A stretch of DNA of 64,000 nucleotides from positions 35,822,826 to 35,886,825 of the forward strand of contig JAJEKV010000001.1 of assembly GCA_021234155.1 (NCBI GenBank), in the 5' to 3' direction. Below are positions 53,800 through 64,000 of the stretch, one piece after another. Positions within the stretch are counted from its first letter, which is position 1. Each line of letters opens with the position of its first letter. The stretch is from Isoetes taiwanensis (taxonomy: Eukaryota > Streptophyta > Lycopodiopsida > Isoetales > Isoetaceae). Below the pieces are notes generated by a model that saw only the letters and a list, made by a program, of their open reading frames with translations, was not told the origin of the DNA and made no database searches. Made by a program: the position numbers and the translations under genes.

Positions 53800-55510
53800 T
53801 AGCTTTTACTTGAGGATGCCCGTGACGCTTTATGGATGTCTGCTATGATACAAATTTTCCATCACCAAGTATAGTGGAGAGCTCGAATATGCTTTGAAAG
53901 GCACAATGCAGAAATCCAGCTTGCTCTGGAAACGGTTCTATTTGGACGTTTCGCTGCAGCTTAGTGTTGATGTATAGTTAGCACAATCGTTTTAGCTCCT
54001 TCATGTCTTCGTCCTCAAGCTTGGCCTTTTCCTTGAACTACTTATAATCTTGGCTCTCGTTGCAGGCAACATTGCCGAACATTGCAGGCACCATGGCATA
54101 ATCCTTTGCATCTTGCATTTTTGAGCTTCTTGATTTCCTCAACAGTATTGAGTTGTGCAGTATTTTGCTATGCAAATCTAGCGTTCCCTTGTCCATCAAG
54201 CCCCTCGATTCACGAGTCGACAAAGTCCTCATATCTAGTCTTTTATAACCCCGAGGGTAGTTTCTAGACTCGGAGTCGAGAAAGTACTCATATCTAGTCT
54301 TTTATAACCCATAGTGCACTTTTTGGACTCGCGAGTCAATAAGGTCCTCATGTCTAGTCTTTTATAACCCAAAGGTTCCCAAGTTTAATCCTTTCGAACC
54401 TCAAGGGGACTTTCTCGACTTGTGAGTCAAGAAAGCCCTCTTGTCTAGTCATTTATAACCCAGAGGACACTTTCTCGACTCGCGAGTCGAAAAAGTCCTC
54501 GTGTGTAGTCTTTTATAACCCAAAGGGCACTTATTTCAACTCGTGAGTCGAGAAAGTCCTCATGTCTAATCTTGTATAATTCAGAGGCTTCGTAGCGTCA
54601 CTCAACGCTACGAAGGCAGCAATGAAAGGCATTGGGATGTCCGCAAAGGCCTAGAGGAAACAAGGCGCCTTCGAAAAAATAGAAGTTTTTTGAGAGGCTG
54701 TGCAGGTTTGTATTTACAGAGGGCCATCAAGATGATGAAGTCGATGATGAAGATGGAAAGAAAAAAAAACTACAAGAAAGGCCAAGGAATCGCTTTCAGA
54801 TCAATACGACCTGAACTGTGCAATGAAGAAATCTGGAAAAAGTGGACTGAGCTCTAGTCATTGTGGCAAAGGGGTATGCTGAAGGACAATAATGGAGAGT
54901 TGCCACAAGGACCAGATCCAAAACTCTTTGACAAGAAGTTCATGAAGAGCATACAAAGGACTAGACGTAAGGATCACTTTAAGTTCTAAATATAGGAGAT
55001 GGTGATATTCAATACCTGATGTAGCTTGCACTTGCAGCAATAGTATTTTGGCAGTGGCTGATGCTAGCTAGCTCAATGGGTGGAGTGCCCGCTGACAACA
55101 TTCTGCACTCCTTGATCCTCTGCGGGACATCCTTCTCCATCGGCGACACCTATGGTGCTCTCACCCAATGTGGCCATCTACAACCTAGAACCTCACATCT
55201 TTACTCTTCAGTTCCTTCTCTCTGCTCTAACTGAATAATTCACTAGTTTTCTTGTTGAAAGAAATCATGTCGGCTGGCATCGAATCCCCTACAGGATGAC
55301 GTACTATTAAATTCAGGATCTTCAGCATATGGATTGGATTGAACTCTATGTGATCAAACAAGATGGCATTGGGCCAAAGGCAAATAAGAAAGTTTGCCTC
55401 AAAAGTGTCCAAAGATACAAAGAGGACGTGGGATGAGTTTCCAATACATAGAAAACAATTGCCGAAGGAACTCTCTGTTCAGCTTGATAACTATTGGAAA
55501 GAAAACAAGA
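53800..55510. mobile_element. shuffled second copy of the 17.3-22.4 kb composite element
   Basis: Pieces match in changed order. 53830-54050 (minus) match 21190-21010. 54195-54600 (plus) are the palindromic satellite. 54656-54945 (plus) match 20735-21005. 54950-55412 (minus) match 19120-18700, including FNKKTSELF on the minus strand. Rearrangement breakpoints lie near 54195, 54650 and 54945. Confidence 0.75.
54195..54600 (+). repeat. 60-bp palindromic satellite array, copy B
   Basis: About seven diverged units of the family seen at 19131-19570. The best-preserved palindrome, TCGACTCGCGAGTCGA, is at 54475-54490. The array ends with the same gaggcttcgtag-gtcactc phrase as copy A. Confidence 0.8.
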
Positions 55511-55518
55511 ACAGATAG

Positions 55519-56540
55519 ATGTTTGGAGCAATGTCATACTCAAAAGCAATAGGGAACTTCAAAATTATGAAAGTAGGATTTATGATGGTAGATATAGATG
55601 TATTTTTTGAAACTTTCTCTACTAAGCTTCAAAGAGAGAATATGGCAAGCCTCTCTGAACTCATGGACATGTTTGAGAACTGCATTGATCATGGCCTTCT
55701 TAGTGGACGAGGTTGCCGATTGAAAATCATTTGTGGAGGGGTTCATGTTGGAGGGTAAGGATCAGTTGACTGGGTATACTAAGCTGCTCCAATTCAAGTT
55801 TTGGGTTAGAGATGGGATATCAATCATGCAGTATAAATGGAGGCCATCTGACAAGTTGTGAATGCCTGTGCAATGCATTGAATTATGGCAAAGGGGCCCT
55901 AAGGGTGAAGTGCTTCTCCAGAAGTGAGCCAAAACCAATCCCCCCTTCAAAAATGTTAAAGACTCTAGCCAGCTGGTGAAGGGCATTAGGGACTACATAA
56001 CACACTCCGAGAGAGAAAGCACACATCAATACTCAAGCAAAGTCACATGGAGTCTCTGATCAATTATTGGGAAAAAGTTGTCATATGTTTAGAAACTGAG
56101 CAGCCATGTGTGGGGAGGTTAAGAGATGGTTTCTTGCCAGAGACTAGGTGGGAGGGTTTTGAAGAAGCAAAGACATCAAAGAAAGCTTGTCCAACCAATG
56201 ACTTCAAGTAGTGGGTGGGAAGCAAGGCATCCAAGTCAAAGTGGTTTGATCTTCCAGAGTGGAATCCTTTCGAAGACATCAAGGAAGGCTACTTTGTGTT
56301 ATCATTAGACCTGCTGACGAGGATTGTCCAATATGGTTAGGAGTGACACTCACCAAGGTTACCACCACCATGCCTGATGGGGAAGAGCTGCGTCTTGTAT
56401 TCCAGCTAAATATTGGGAGCCCCTTGGGAGGCAAAGGAAAGGCAAGTTAAAGGAACAATACACCGACTGCTGGGCGAAAAGTGGAAGACAAATCCTGATG
56501 ACCTTGTGAGGAGAGAATTGGTGGAGTGTATGGTGTGATT
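55519..56540 (+). pseudogene. decayed repeat-encoded protein, unknown
   Basis: Remnant frames contain MASLSELMDMFENCIDHGLL (55640-55700), then KWFDLPEWNPFEDIKEGYFV (about 56238-56300) and, in another frame, IIRPADEDCPIWLGVTLTKV (56298-56360). The last piece looks like a small beta-rich reader-type domain (I-R-P-x-D-E-D-x-P-x-W-L-G). Several stops separate the pieces. I could not name the element. Confidence 0.4.
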
Positions 56541-58001
56541 ATACTGTTCTATCCTAGTAGGCACCATGTAATACATTAGTATAAGGATAATATTCAGTAC
56601 TGTTTAATAAGATTTTATCCCAAAATTAACTTGAAGATCACTGAGCATCCAAGAGGTTCTGAATGGTGAGATCAGCAACAATCCTCCTGCCAAAGATGTT
56701 CAGAAAGAAGTCCAAATCTGCCACTGAATAATAAGTGAAGTCCAAAAGTAAAAGCACATGGGTCTCCCTTTTCTGTTGCCATTTGTGGTAAAGGTTCATA
56801 AAGAAGGGTCTTAAGCTATTGAACCTCCATACTTCCCTTCTTTTCAGCAACTTCTTGATTGCTAATACATGGATCATTTACTTTTTCAAGAGAATAAATG
56901 TGTCTGCTTCTTCAATTCTAGGAAGAATAGAATCTTCCTCATTTAAACTACTATCGTTCCTCTATCTACTACCCCATGTTAGCTGAGCCTCCTCTGTGCC
57001 CTGTATAAAACATCATCATTAAGTATTAGATTGAGCACAAAAAAGTCATACATTCCTTGACTCATCAAAGTTCTTCCCTTTGAGTACCCTATGGTCCACT
57101 GCTGAACCTATTAGTGATGTTATAAATGTTCTCTTCAACCAAATTATACTAGGAATTTTGTGGTTCATGATCACCCTCTTCCTGTGTTTCCATATAGCCC
57201 AGCATCCCAAGAATCTTGTTGTGTTCAGTAATCTGCTGTCAGTTTTCAGAAATTATAGCAGTTTGATATTTGTGACAGCTCCTTTGTTGATCTGTACAGT
57301 CCAGCTCCATAACTCTGCCCCACTAGGACATGCAAACACATGGTTTGACGTTTCCATCTCTCCACATCTGAGAGGGCATTGACCCAAGATGGAATTATCA
57401 AATTTGAATCTTTTCATGTTGATTGAAAAAATTTCATGCAGTACTAGCCACCTAAAGCTTTAATTTTATTTGTTGTATATATCTTCCAACCCGTTGTATT
57501 AGCTGAGGCCAATCTTTCTTCATCATAGTTCCAGAGTAACTAACTTTTATAGCAGATTTTTCATTACCTTCCGGCACTACAATCTCTGAATCTTGCGGAA
57601 CAGCATCATGCAGGATGTTAGTGCCAAAGCAATGGGAAACAAGGATAGTAGCACACGGATTTCTAAAGTGAAAACACATATGCAATTGACATTTTCTCGG
57701 CAATATGATATGGGATATCAGGAGCCACCAGTTTTAGATGTGTGGAATATGGTCAGCATGTCATTTGCACATGCATTGGAAAACCTAACCTCTTTGCAAA
57801 TTTGCTGTTGTGCTTGCCTTCACTGTAAAGACCATTTTCCTTCATTTTGTACTTCTTTTTGCTTTCATTGTTCCTTTTCACGTGTACTTTTTGATTAGGT
57901 ACAACAACATTTTTCATTGTCATTGTGCCCTATCTGTAGAACTTCCTTTGATGCAGATATAACTCTATGACCCAATTTGGACTTTGTTACTAAAACCCTT
58001 A
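56541..58001. other. intergenic stretch, no gene
   Basis: Short frames only. The stretch around 57080-57400 has cysteine-rich frames on the plus strand without recognisable motifs. Confidence 0.45.
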
Positions 58002-58410
58002 TGTAACGGACCCATGGGAGACCGCTCCTGTAGATCTTGGTGTGACGTTTCCTTAGACCACCATAAGAGGATGAGATGAATTTCCCATAAATATCTGGAT
58101 GTTTTGGCCAGTTGGCTAGGCCGGGATGGTTAAGGAACGTTAAGCAGGGCTCGCGTTCGAGTCTCCATGGGGGCATGTATGACTTGGATACCGTTGGATG
58201 GTATGGTCTTGGTTTGTTCTTGGACGACATGGGATGGTGTGGTTTATGGTCTTGTGATGCTCGAGGGCGAGCATAGTTCTAGTGGGAGAGATTGTAACAA
58301 AGACATGGGAGACTGCTCGAGTGGATCTTGGTGTCGCGTTCCCGAGACACCCACATGTTAGGTAGAAGCAACTACTCATAAACATCTTGATGATTTTGCA
58401 ACATGACCAA
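58002..58410 (+). mobile_element. TRIM element 3
   Basis: Direct repeats starting TGTAAC at 58002 and 58293 share gacccatgggaga-type, tagatcttggtgt-type and cataaa-atct-gatg blocks over about 117 bp. The internal part has gcgttcgagtctccatgg, the motif GCTCGAGGGCGAGC (about 58259-58272) and a purine-rich AGTGGGAGAGA just before the second LTR. The primer site is degenerate. The LTRs are more diverged than in TRIM 2, so this copy is older. It shares the GCTCGAGGGCGAGC motif and layout with TRIMs 1 and 2. Confidence 0.75.
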
Positions 58411-59500
58411 TGTTGGGGGGGGGGGTGTATGTGCATCCTTGGTCACCTTCGATATATTTGTAAAGTACTTGCATATGAAGCCATCTTTATATGTTGCAAC
58501 GATGGTCTTCTTGCATTGAGAGTGTTGAGATGTCACTTTCGCTCTCAATAATAGTCCTTGTCCTTTTCTATTATTAGACATCGTTGTGTCCACTATATTG
58601 ATTCGAAGGGATTATATCCTTCGTCTCTATTGGTCTCCATGGAGATAAAAATCCCATTCTATTCTATTCTTCATGTTCCCTTCTTGTATATGCATTTGTC
58701 AAGGTTTTGAACAACTTTTTGATAATTGTAGACATTATAACAATGCATTTCCATCGAAATGAATATTTTGGAACCGAGTGAATTTAAATTCCCAATCTAT
58801 TTTTTTTAAGGGATGTATTTTTTGATTGCAAATGTACAAGTACATGTCAATACTATGCCATTATGTTGGCAAATGCTCTATTCAAAATTTTGGTCGAAAG
58901 AAAAAGTTTTTAATCAAATTTTTCCTTTTTTTTGGGATGGACCATTGGTTTTAAGGACCTTATCTAAGGGCCACTAAAATATCCAAGGGTCGAGAAGATA
59001 TTACTATAGCATCAAGTCTACAATAGAAAAATGTGGACCATTTAAATATAAAGGAGGAACTTTTAGAGCTACTACTTATTCTGTACCATAAAGCCTCTCC
59101 CCAATGCAATTATCTAGACGGTGGGCGGAGCTATTCAAAGTCAAGGAAGCACGATTACAGTAGAAATGGGCAGTTTATAGAGGCAGCAAAGCTATTGTTC
59201 GGGACACTTGGCCCCAGAACCTTTGGTTGGGTTATCTTTAGTCATATACATGTATTTGTATAGGTATGTCTATATATGTGTATTATACTAAGTCTATGTT
59301 CCGTATTTTTTTGGGCTTTTTTGGCTTAAGGGCCCTTACGGTGTTTAGTGCTGGGGCATCATCCCCAAGCTCTACTTGGGGTTGCGACCCCTTTGCATTG
59401 TACCCGTCCCATAACCTGTAAAAAATCTATCTTATCTTATCTTATCTTATCTTTATTTAAGGAATAAAATGTATATAAATCTGGACGTTGAAGCTAATAA
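58411..59500. other. intergenic stretch with two simple-repeat retroposon tails
   Basis: A 13-nt G-run lies near 58414. Segments ending aaaaatcccattctattcta (about 58645-58668) and aaaaaatctatcttatctta (about 59418-59452) look like 3' tails of non-LTR retroposons. No protein domain is seen. Confidence 0.4.
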
Positions 59501-59510
59501 AAAAAAGCCT

Positions 59511-60520
59511 TTCTAGAGCCTAGTTGAACTCCAACACAGACCAACAAACATCCTGATAATGAATGAGCCATAGGAGCCCTCCTCTTTACTTCAAAATGAA
59601 AATGTACAACATATTCTTAAAACACGTCAAACAAAATCCCTCATGCCCACTGGCCTTTTTGGGTGTACAAGTATAAGCAAATACCATGACAAACTTGTAT
59701 AGTGGACTACAAAATGATAATGAAAAAAGCTTTAAGCCTAGAACTCTGTTTTTCGCAAAACAATGACCCCAATAACATAAGAGTCCATCAAACTGGAGAG
59801 AAACATCCACTCATCCGAACAACCACCCAACTCCATGAGGCGCCTCATGCCTACAAGGCCATCCATCTACAAGCCGACCAATCACGAGGATAAATGCAAC
59901 CATGCCAATTGACATCGACCTGTAACCTGCAAAAACCACCAAATGCGACATCCACCGGGCATGAGAGCCCTAACCCAAGCACGAGGGCCACCAAATCCCA
60001 GGCACGAGGGCGAACACACATGGCACGAGGTCCACCACCACATCTACAACTGGTCTCGCTACCTAGCACGAGGGCGAAACTCTCGCTAGCACGAGGACCA
60101 TCACAACAATACCAAATTCATTAATGAACGAAAGAACTAGAAAACAAAGGCACGCCAAAAAAAGACTATCAATCAAGAAAAGGAAACCATTACAAATATC
60201 GATACTTGGCACGACGACCATCGGTCATTGCACGAGGACTCAAGCGCGGCAACCAGAAAAGCATGAGACTATTGACCAAACAAGGACACTTAAAAAGGCC
60301 CAAAGAAACGAGGGTGGGAGGGTGGGACAAGCGGCCTAAGAAGGAGAAGCTCAAGAATGGCTGATGGCAAGAAGGAGGTGGAAATGGACTTAAATACTCT
60401 AGAGGGAACACATCAACTAGCCTCAAGAAGCGGATTTATCTGCTTATCTCGAAACGCAGATAAATCATACTTCTAGAGCCTAGTTGAACTCCAACACAGA
60501 ACAACAACCATCCTGAAAAA
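59511..60520 (+). repeat. 45-bp direct repeats about 960 bp apart flanking a GCACGAGG-rich segment
   Basis: 59511-59556 and 60471-60516 share tctagagcctagttgaactc then caacacaga-caacaa-catcctga. Between them the word GCACGAGG (or one-base variants) occurs at least six times between about 59980 and 60240. The flanking repeats could be remnants of an element's ends. No gene is supported. Confidence 0.5.
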
Positions 60521-63500
60521 AAAGAGGCAGAGAAAAGTACAAGAATCAACCACCTTGATGACGTGGATAGGGGACCATAAAAGAGCATAGACTCATCTCT
60601 AAACAAAGTATGACGACCAAATCTAAGCAAGAAAGCACCGGCATGAAGGTTGTCTTATAAGCACTCAAGCCAAAAAACTAAATAAGGCCTACAAGAGAAA
60701 GGGTTCTATGCCACACTTAATGCAAAGGAAACAGAGAAAGACGGAACATGAGTTTGAGTGCAAAATTTGAGAGCATGAGGCAAAGGCAGATTTCAATAAC
60801 TAACAACACTAAAAGAGGATATGAAACGCTCTACCAACATATAAATGAGCAAGGACACAAGAGCAAGCAATCAAACTATTGAGCTTAACAACTTCAAAAC
60901 CTCCATGGACAAAGTAAACACCTCATTCAAGGGTCCTTGAAGATGCAATCCTAAGCGTATTAAATCACAAGACATCCGATTATGCCTCTCATATGCCGAC
61001 CAACCGATGCAACGATGCCACTATATAGTCCTAAGCTAACAAATATATACACCCTACGAAATTCAAATGGAAATGTCGAAACTCATAAATTCGAGAAGAG
61101 AATCAAACAATGCAAACACAAATGGGACCGACCAGTGTGCAACAAGATGAGATTCACCAAATTATAGATCCAAACCTGCAAATGAGCTTTTCACCACAGT
61201 TTCACAACTAAAGTCAGTAACATCCGCCAAAACATCGTCCAAAGTTTAAAACCTAAAGGACAAACCTCAAATGTGTGACTCAAAGGATAATGCAAATAGG
61301 AGCCAATGGTCTAGAAACCACAAAGCTGGTACCCTCCAAATATGTGATAGAAAACAAGCATAAGAGGGAAAACCAAAAACCCTATGTGACGAAAACCCTA
61401 TGTGCCCAAATATACGAAGCTCCAATCCATGTAAAAGATCCTCCAAAGATGCCCTACAAAAATGTAATTCACTTCCCAATGCCCGACAAACTAACATTAA
61501 TTGAAGATGCCACTTATACCAAGTATGTAACAATGAGCTTCAGAGAAAAATTAGGGAGAGTACGAAAAAATTAATAAGAGGTGCACTAGCAAATTAAAAC
61601 TCAAAATATGAGACTCATACGTCGAAAGTAATAATGAACTAGAGAAAGATATATGCAACCAACCCATACCTCCAAACATAAGGTTGCATTACAATGGACG
61701 CAGGGGCTTCAATACTAAAACAGAAGGGACAACAAAGACTGAGACTGATCGATGCATTTTCTAGACAACATATCTTCTACCATAACTCATAAGAAAAAAT
61801 GGTGCATATCTTCTACTGGAACAACTATAAGCTAGACATGAAGACTAACATTGAAGAAAAGAATTTGGAGGAGAATGCAATGTAGTAACAAGAATTACAA
61901 GAATGCAGTGTGGTAACATTCAAAAGGAGCATACAAACATTCAATCACGCAACAGGTGTCATCAACTCTTACAAGCTCCAAACTAGTAGTCAATTACAAA
62001 TGTCATCAACTCAACTTACTATAGAAGACTAGGATAGCATTCAATTTCAAATGTCATCATACTACAGAGGACTAGGATATTTTTAAGGCAAAATTTTGAA
62101 GCCCTCGTATCTGATTTACGAACAAACAATTTTGTAAAACTCGAAAGGATGGAAAAAAACTTCAGCTTTATAAAGGCCAACAACTAGCATGAAAATGTGA
62201 ACTATACTAGTAGCCATGCTCACGGATCTACAAAGTTACAATTTGCCAAAGGTTAAAGCTAAACAAATCACCAAGCACGTCAGCCCACTTGAAGTAATCC
62301 ACTAAGGTAACTTAAAATGAGAATCATGGGCACAAGTCAACAAATCCGGAAGCTAAAATAGCATACGCGAACTCTTATACTCAAGCAACAACAAACTCTT
62401 GGTACTTAACAAGACTACTTTGCACCACAAACTAAACTTATACATAAGAACCAATTTCGATAAAGAAACAAAATCTCCTAAATAGTCTATGTAATTTCAA
62501 CTTCAACAATAATTTAGAAAGTCCCATTTGCTAAAAACGTTGAATCACTTCCAATACCAACATAGTAGAACATACTATGAGACATTCAATAACATTCAAG
62601 TCAATTCTAATCTCACACGAAAATATACATTGCAATCTAAAGTCTCAAAATGACAGTAGAAACTTACCTCAAAAGTGAAAGTCAAATGCAATTAACCAAT
62701 CTCAAGCTCCAACCCAACATCAAAATCCAAACAAAGGTCGACCCAAAACTATATATTTGAAATGCAGAAAGAACACAGCGAACTCTTCCTCCGAAATGCA
62801 GAAAGAACACAACAAACTATTTCATAACTTAAATGGAAAAGGCTAAGAAACAAGAGCACAGCTCTAACTAGAAAATTTCCTGGTGACCTGCAGATACCAA
62901 TTGAAAACTAAAAGTACAAGGGTCAATCAATTACTATGAACTATGACTACAGAAAACTAAAGGTACAAGAGAACTAACTAATATGAACTACGACTACCAA
63001 TTGAAATGAAAGGCACAAAGAAAAACTAATCTTAGGCATACTGGTCTAAAGCATCCACAAAGAGTCTCACTTCAATCTATACAATGTCCATCATGTATGA
63101 TAAGTAGCAAGGTTAAGTACACTATTAGGCTCTTTCATATGAAAGCTTGCTAGGGGAGCCAAATTAACTGCGGCTCACTCTGAATTCTAGCTGCAATGCT
63201 AGTGATAGGCATTCCAGGCTTAGCAACAATCATAGGCATTAAAGCGCTTCTGCCAACGTATAGACCAGCTGAAAATTGCAGCACAATATGCATGGCAACT
63301 GTCTAAACATGTGGCACACATATCCAGCCAACTAATGCAGCTACATTAATTCATCAGAAGATTATTGCGATGCTTTCATCTTTGAAACATTTAAACAAAA
63401 TGTACAAGCCTAGGTATTTAAAATACATGCTAGAAAGGATTCAAAGTTTGAATAGATAGATTGATATCAAGAGGGTAAAATCACATCAGGAGTTTTTCAA

Positions 63501-64000
63501 AGATATATATAACATAGACAGCTCTAGAAATGATGCAGCCAAAACTGACCATAATAACTTCAATATCATATTCGGACGAACTTACAAGGGAGACTTAACC
63601 TGTGCACCAACATGCAGTAGTAGGATGTAGAAAACCACAAACATGTCTCCTCTCTAGAAATGATGCAGCCAAAACTGACCAGCAAATTCAGACGAACTTA
63701 CAGAGGAGACTCATCCTGTGCACCAAAACCACAAACAGGTCTCCTCGTTTTCTTAACAGATAGAATACTTTGGCAATGCAATCACTCCATCCAAATGTGA
63801 ATGTAACTAAACAGGTCTGGATCATGTAAACTATGAAAAAGATTGTCTTCACCAGAGAAGCCCTGAATTAAAATCTTATAGAAAAAATGTTAGCATACTA
63901 AAACACAGGTGTATGTTCTGATCCCTTGTCTCCTTACACAGATTTTTGCCACTATAAAAAGTAAGTTAGGACAAACATTAGAGACACGGCTGTAGTGGCT
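60521..64000. other. long AC-rich intergenic stretch, no gene
   Basis: Compositionally skewed toward A and C on this strand, with no supported frame. A tandem duplication (63524-63650 and 63652-63745, shared tctagaaatgatgcagccaa and aaactgacca) and a short repeat (gaaatgcagaaagaacaca, near 62760 and 62794) are visible. Confidence 0.55.

Noticed and set aside
59980-60100. GGCACGAG as cDNA-library adaptor contamination
   Set aside because: The word resembles a known cloning linker, but it recurs at irregular spacing with variants and without linker context in genomic sequence.

Overview
This is nuclear DNA of a land plant with a repeat-rich genome. The evidence is intron-bearing fibrillarin, eL20 (RPL18a) and SWEET genes with plant exon layouts, an intronless PLS-class PPR gene, telo-box promoters, tRNA-iMet-primed LTR elements and TRIMs. 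The PPR style and repeat load suggest a seed-free plant such as a fern, but that is inference. Host genes are few: fibrillarin (518-2016, +), a SWEET sugar transporter (14919-16049, +, with a reading-frame problem at its start), ribosomal protein eL20 (25183-25936, +) and an organellar-type PPR protein (47179-49002, -). There are also a degenerate tRNA-Ala-like gene, a broken PPR gene, a coiled-coil gene fragment and a possible GH3 glucosidase fragment.

The centrepiece is a 15.2-kb Ty3/gypsy chromovirus-type LTR retrotransposon at 27308-42471. It has a CTTAA target duplication, TGTGACG/CGTCACA LTR ends, a tRNA-iMet primer site and a polypurine tract. Two extra genes lie between the primer site and gag. 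The first (29568-30923) is an intact 451-codon frame that starts with a near-copy of the histone H3 tail (ARTKETARK) and ends with a complete histone H3 fold, aligned without gaps to canonical H3. About 350 charged residues separate the two. The second (31648-33148) is an unrecognised protein with an acidic tract. Each has its own TATA box about 110 bp upstream, preceded by two copies of a 65-bp hairpin sequence. Gag-pol downstream is broken by stops and frameshifts but ends in a chromodomain, so one element encodes both an H3-like protein and a chromodomain. I know of no described retrotransposon that encodes a histone H3.

Other mobile DNA by region: 9.8-12.0 kb (-) is a decayed gene for an HUH-type rolling-circle endonuclease with an RG-rich domain, HLHVQ and YCLKD motifs and no helicase, resembling a replitron or Rep-like transposase. 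13.7-14.6 kb has hAT-like TAACGCGTTA subterminal repeats. 17.3-22.4 kb is a decayed composite element with a 483-bp tandem duplication, a palindromic 60-bp satellite, a duplicated hairpin block and a captured FCP1/NIF-like phosphatase domain; a shuffled second copy lies at 53.8-55.5 kb. Three TRIM elements lie at about 49.7, 53.5 and 58.0 kb, and a copia LTR/gag fragment at about 51.0-51.65 kb. The 3' LTR of the large element was remodelled by a poly(A)-tailed insertion and a segment duplication.

The remaining long stretches (2.6-5.1, 22.4-25.1, 42.5-45.2, 51.7-53.4, 56.5-58.0 and 59.5-64 kb) are AT-rich, hold only short direct repeats, and show no gene I can defend.
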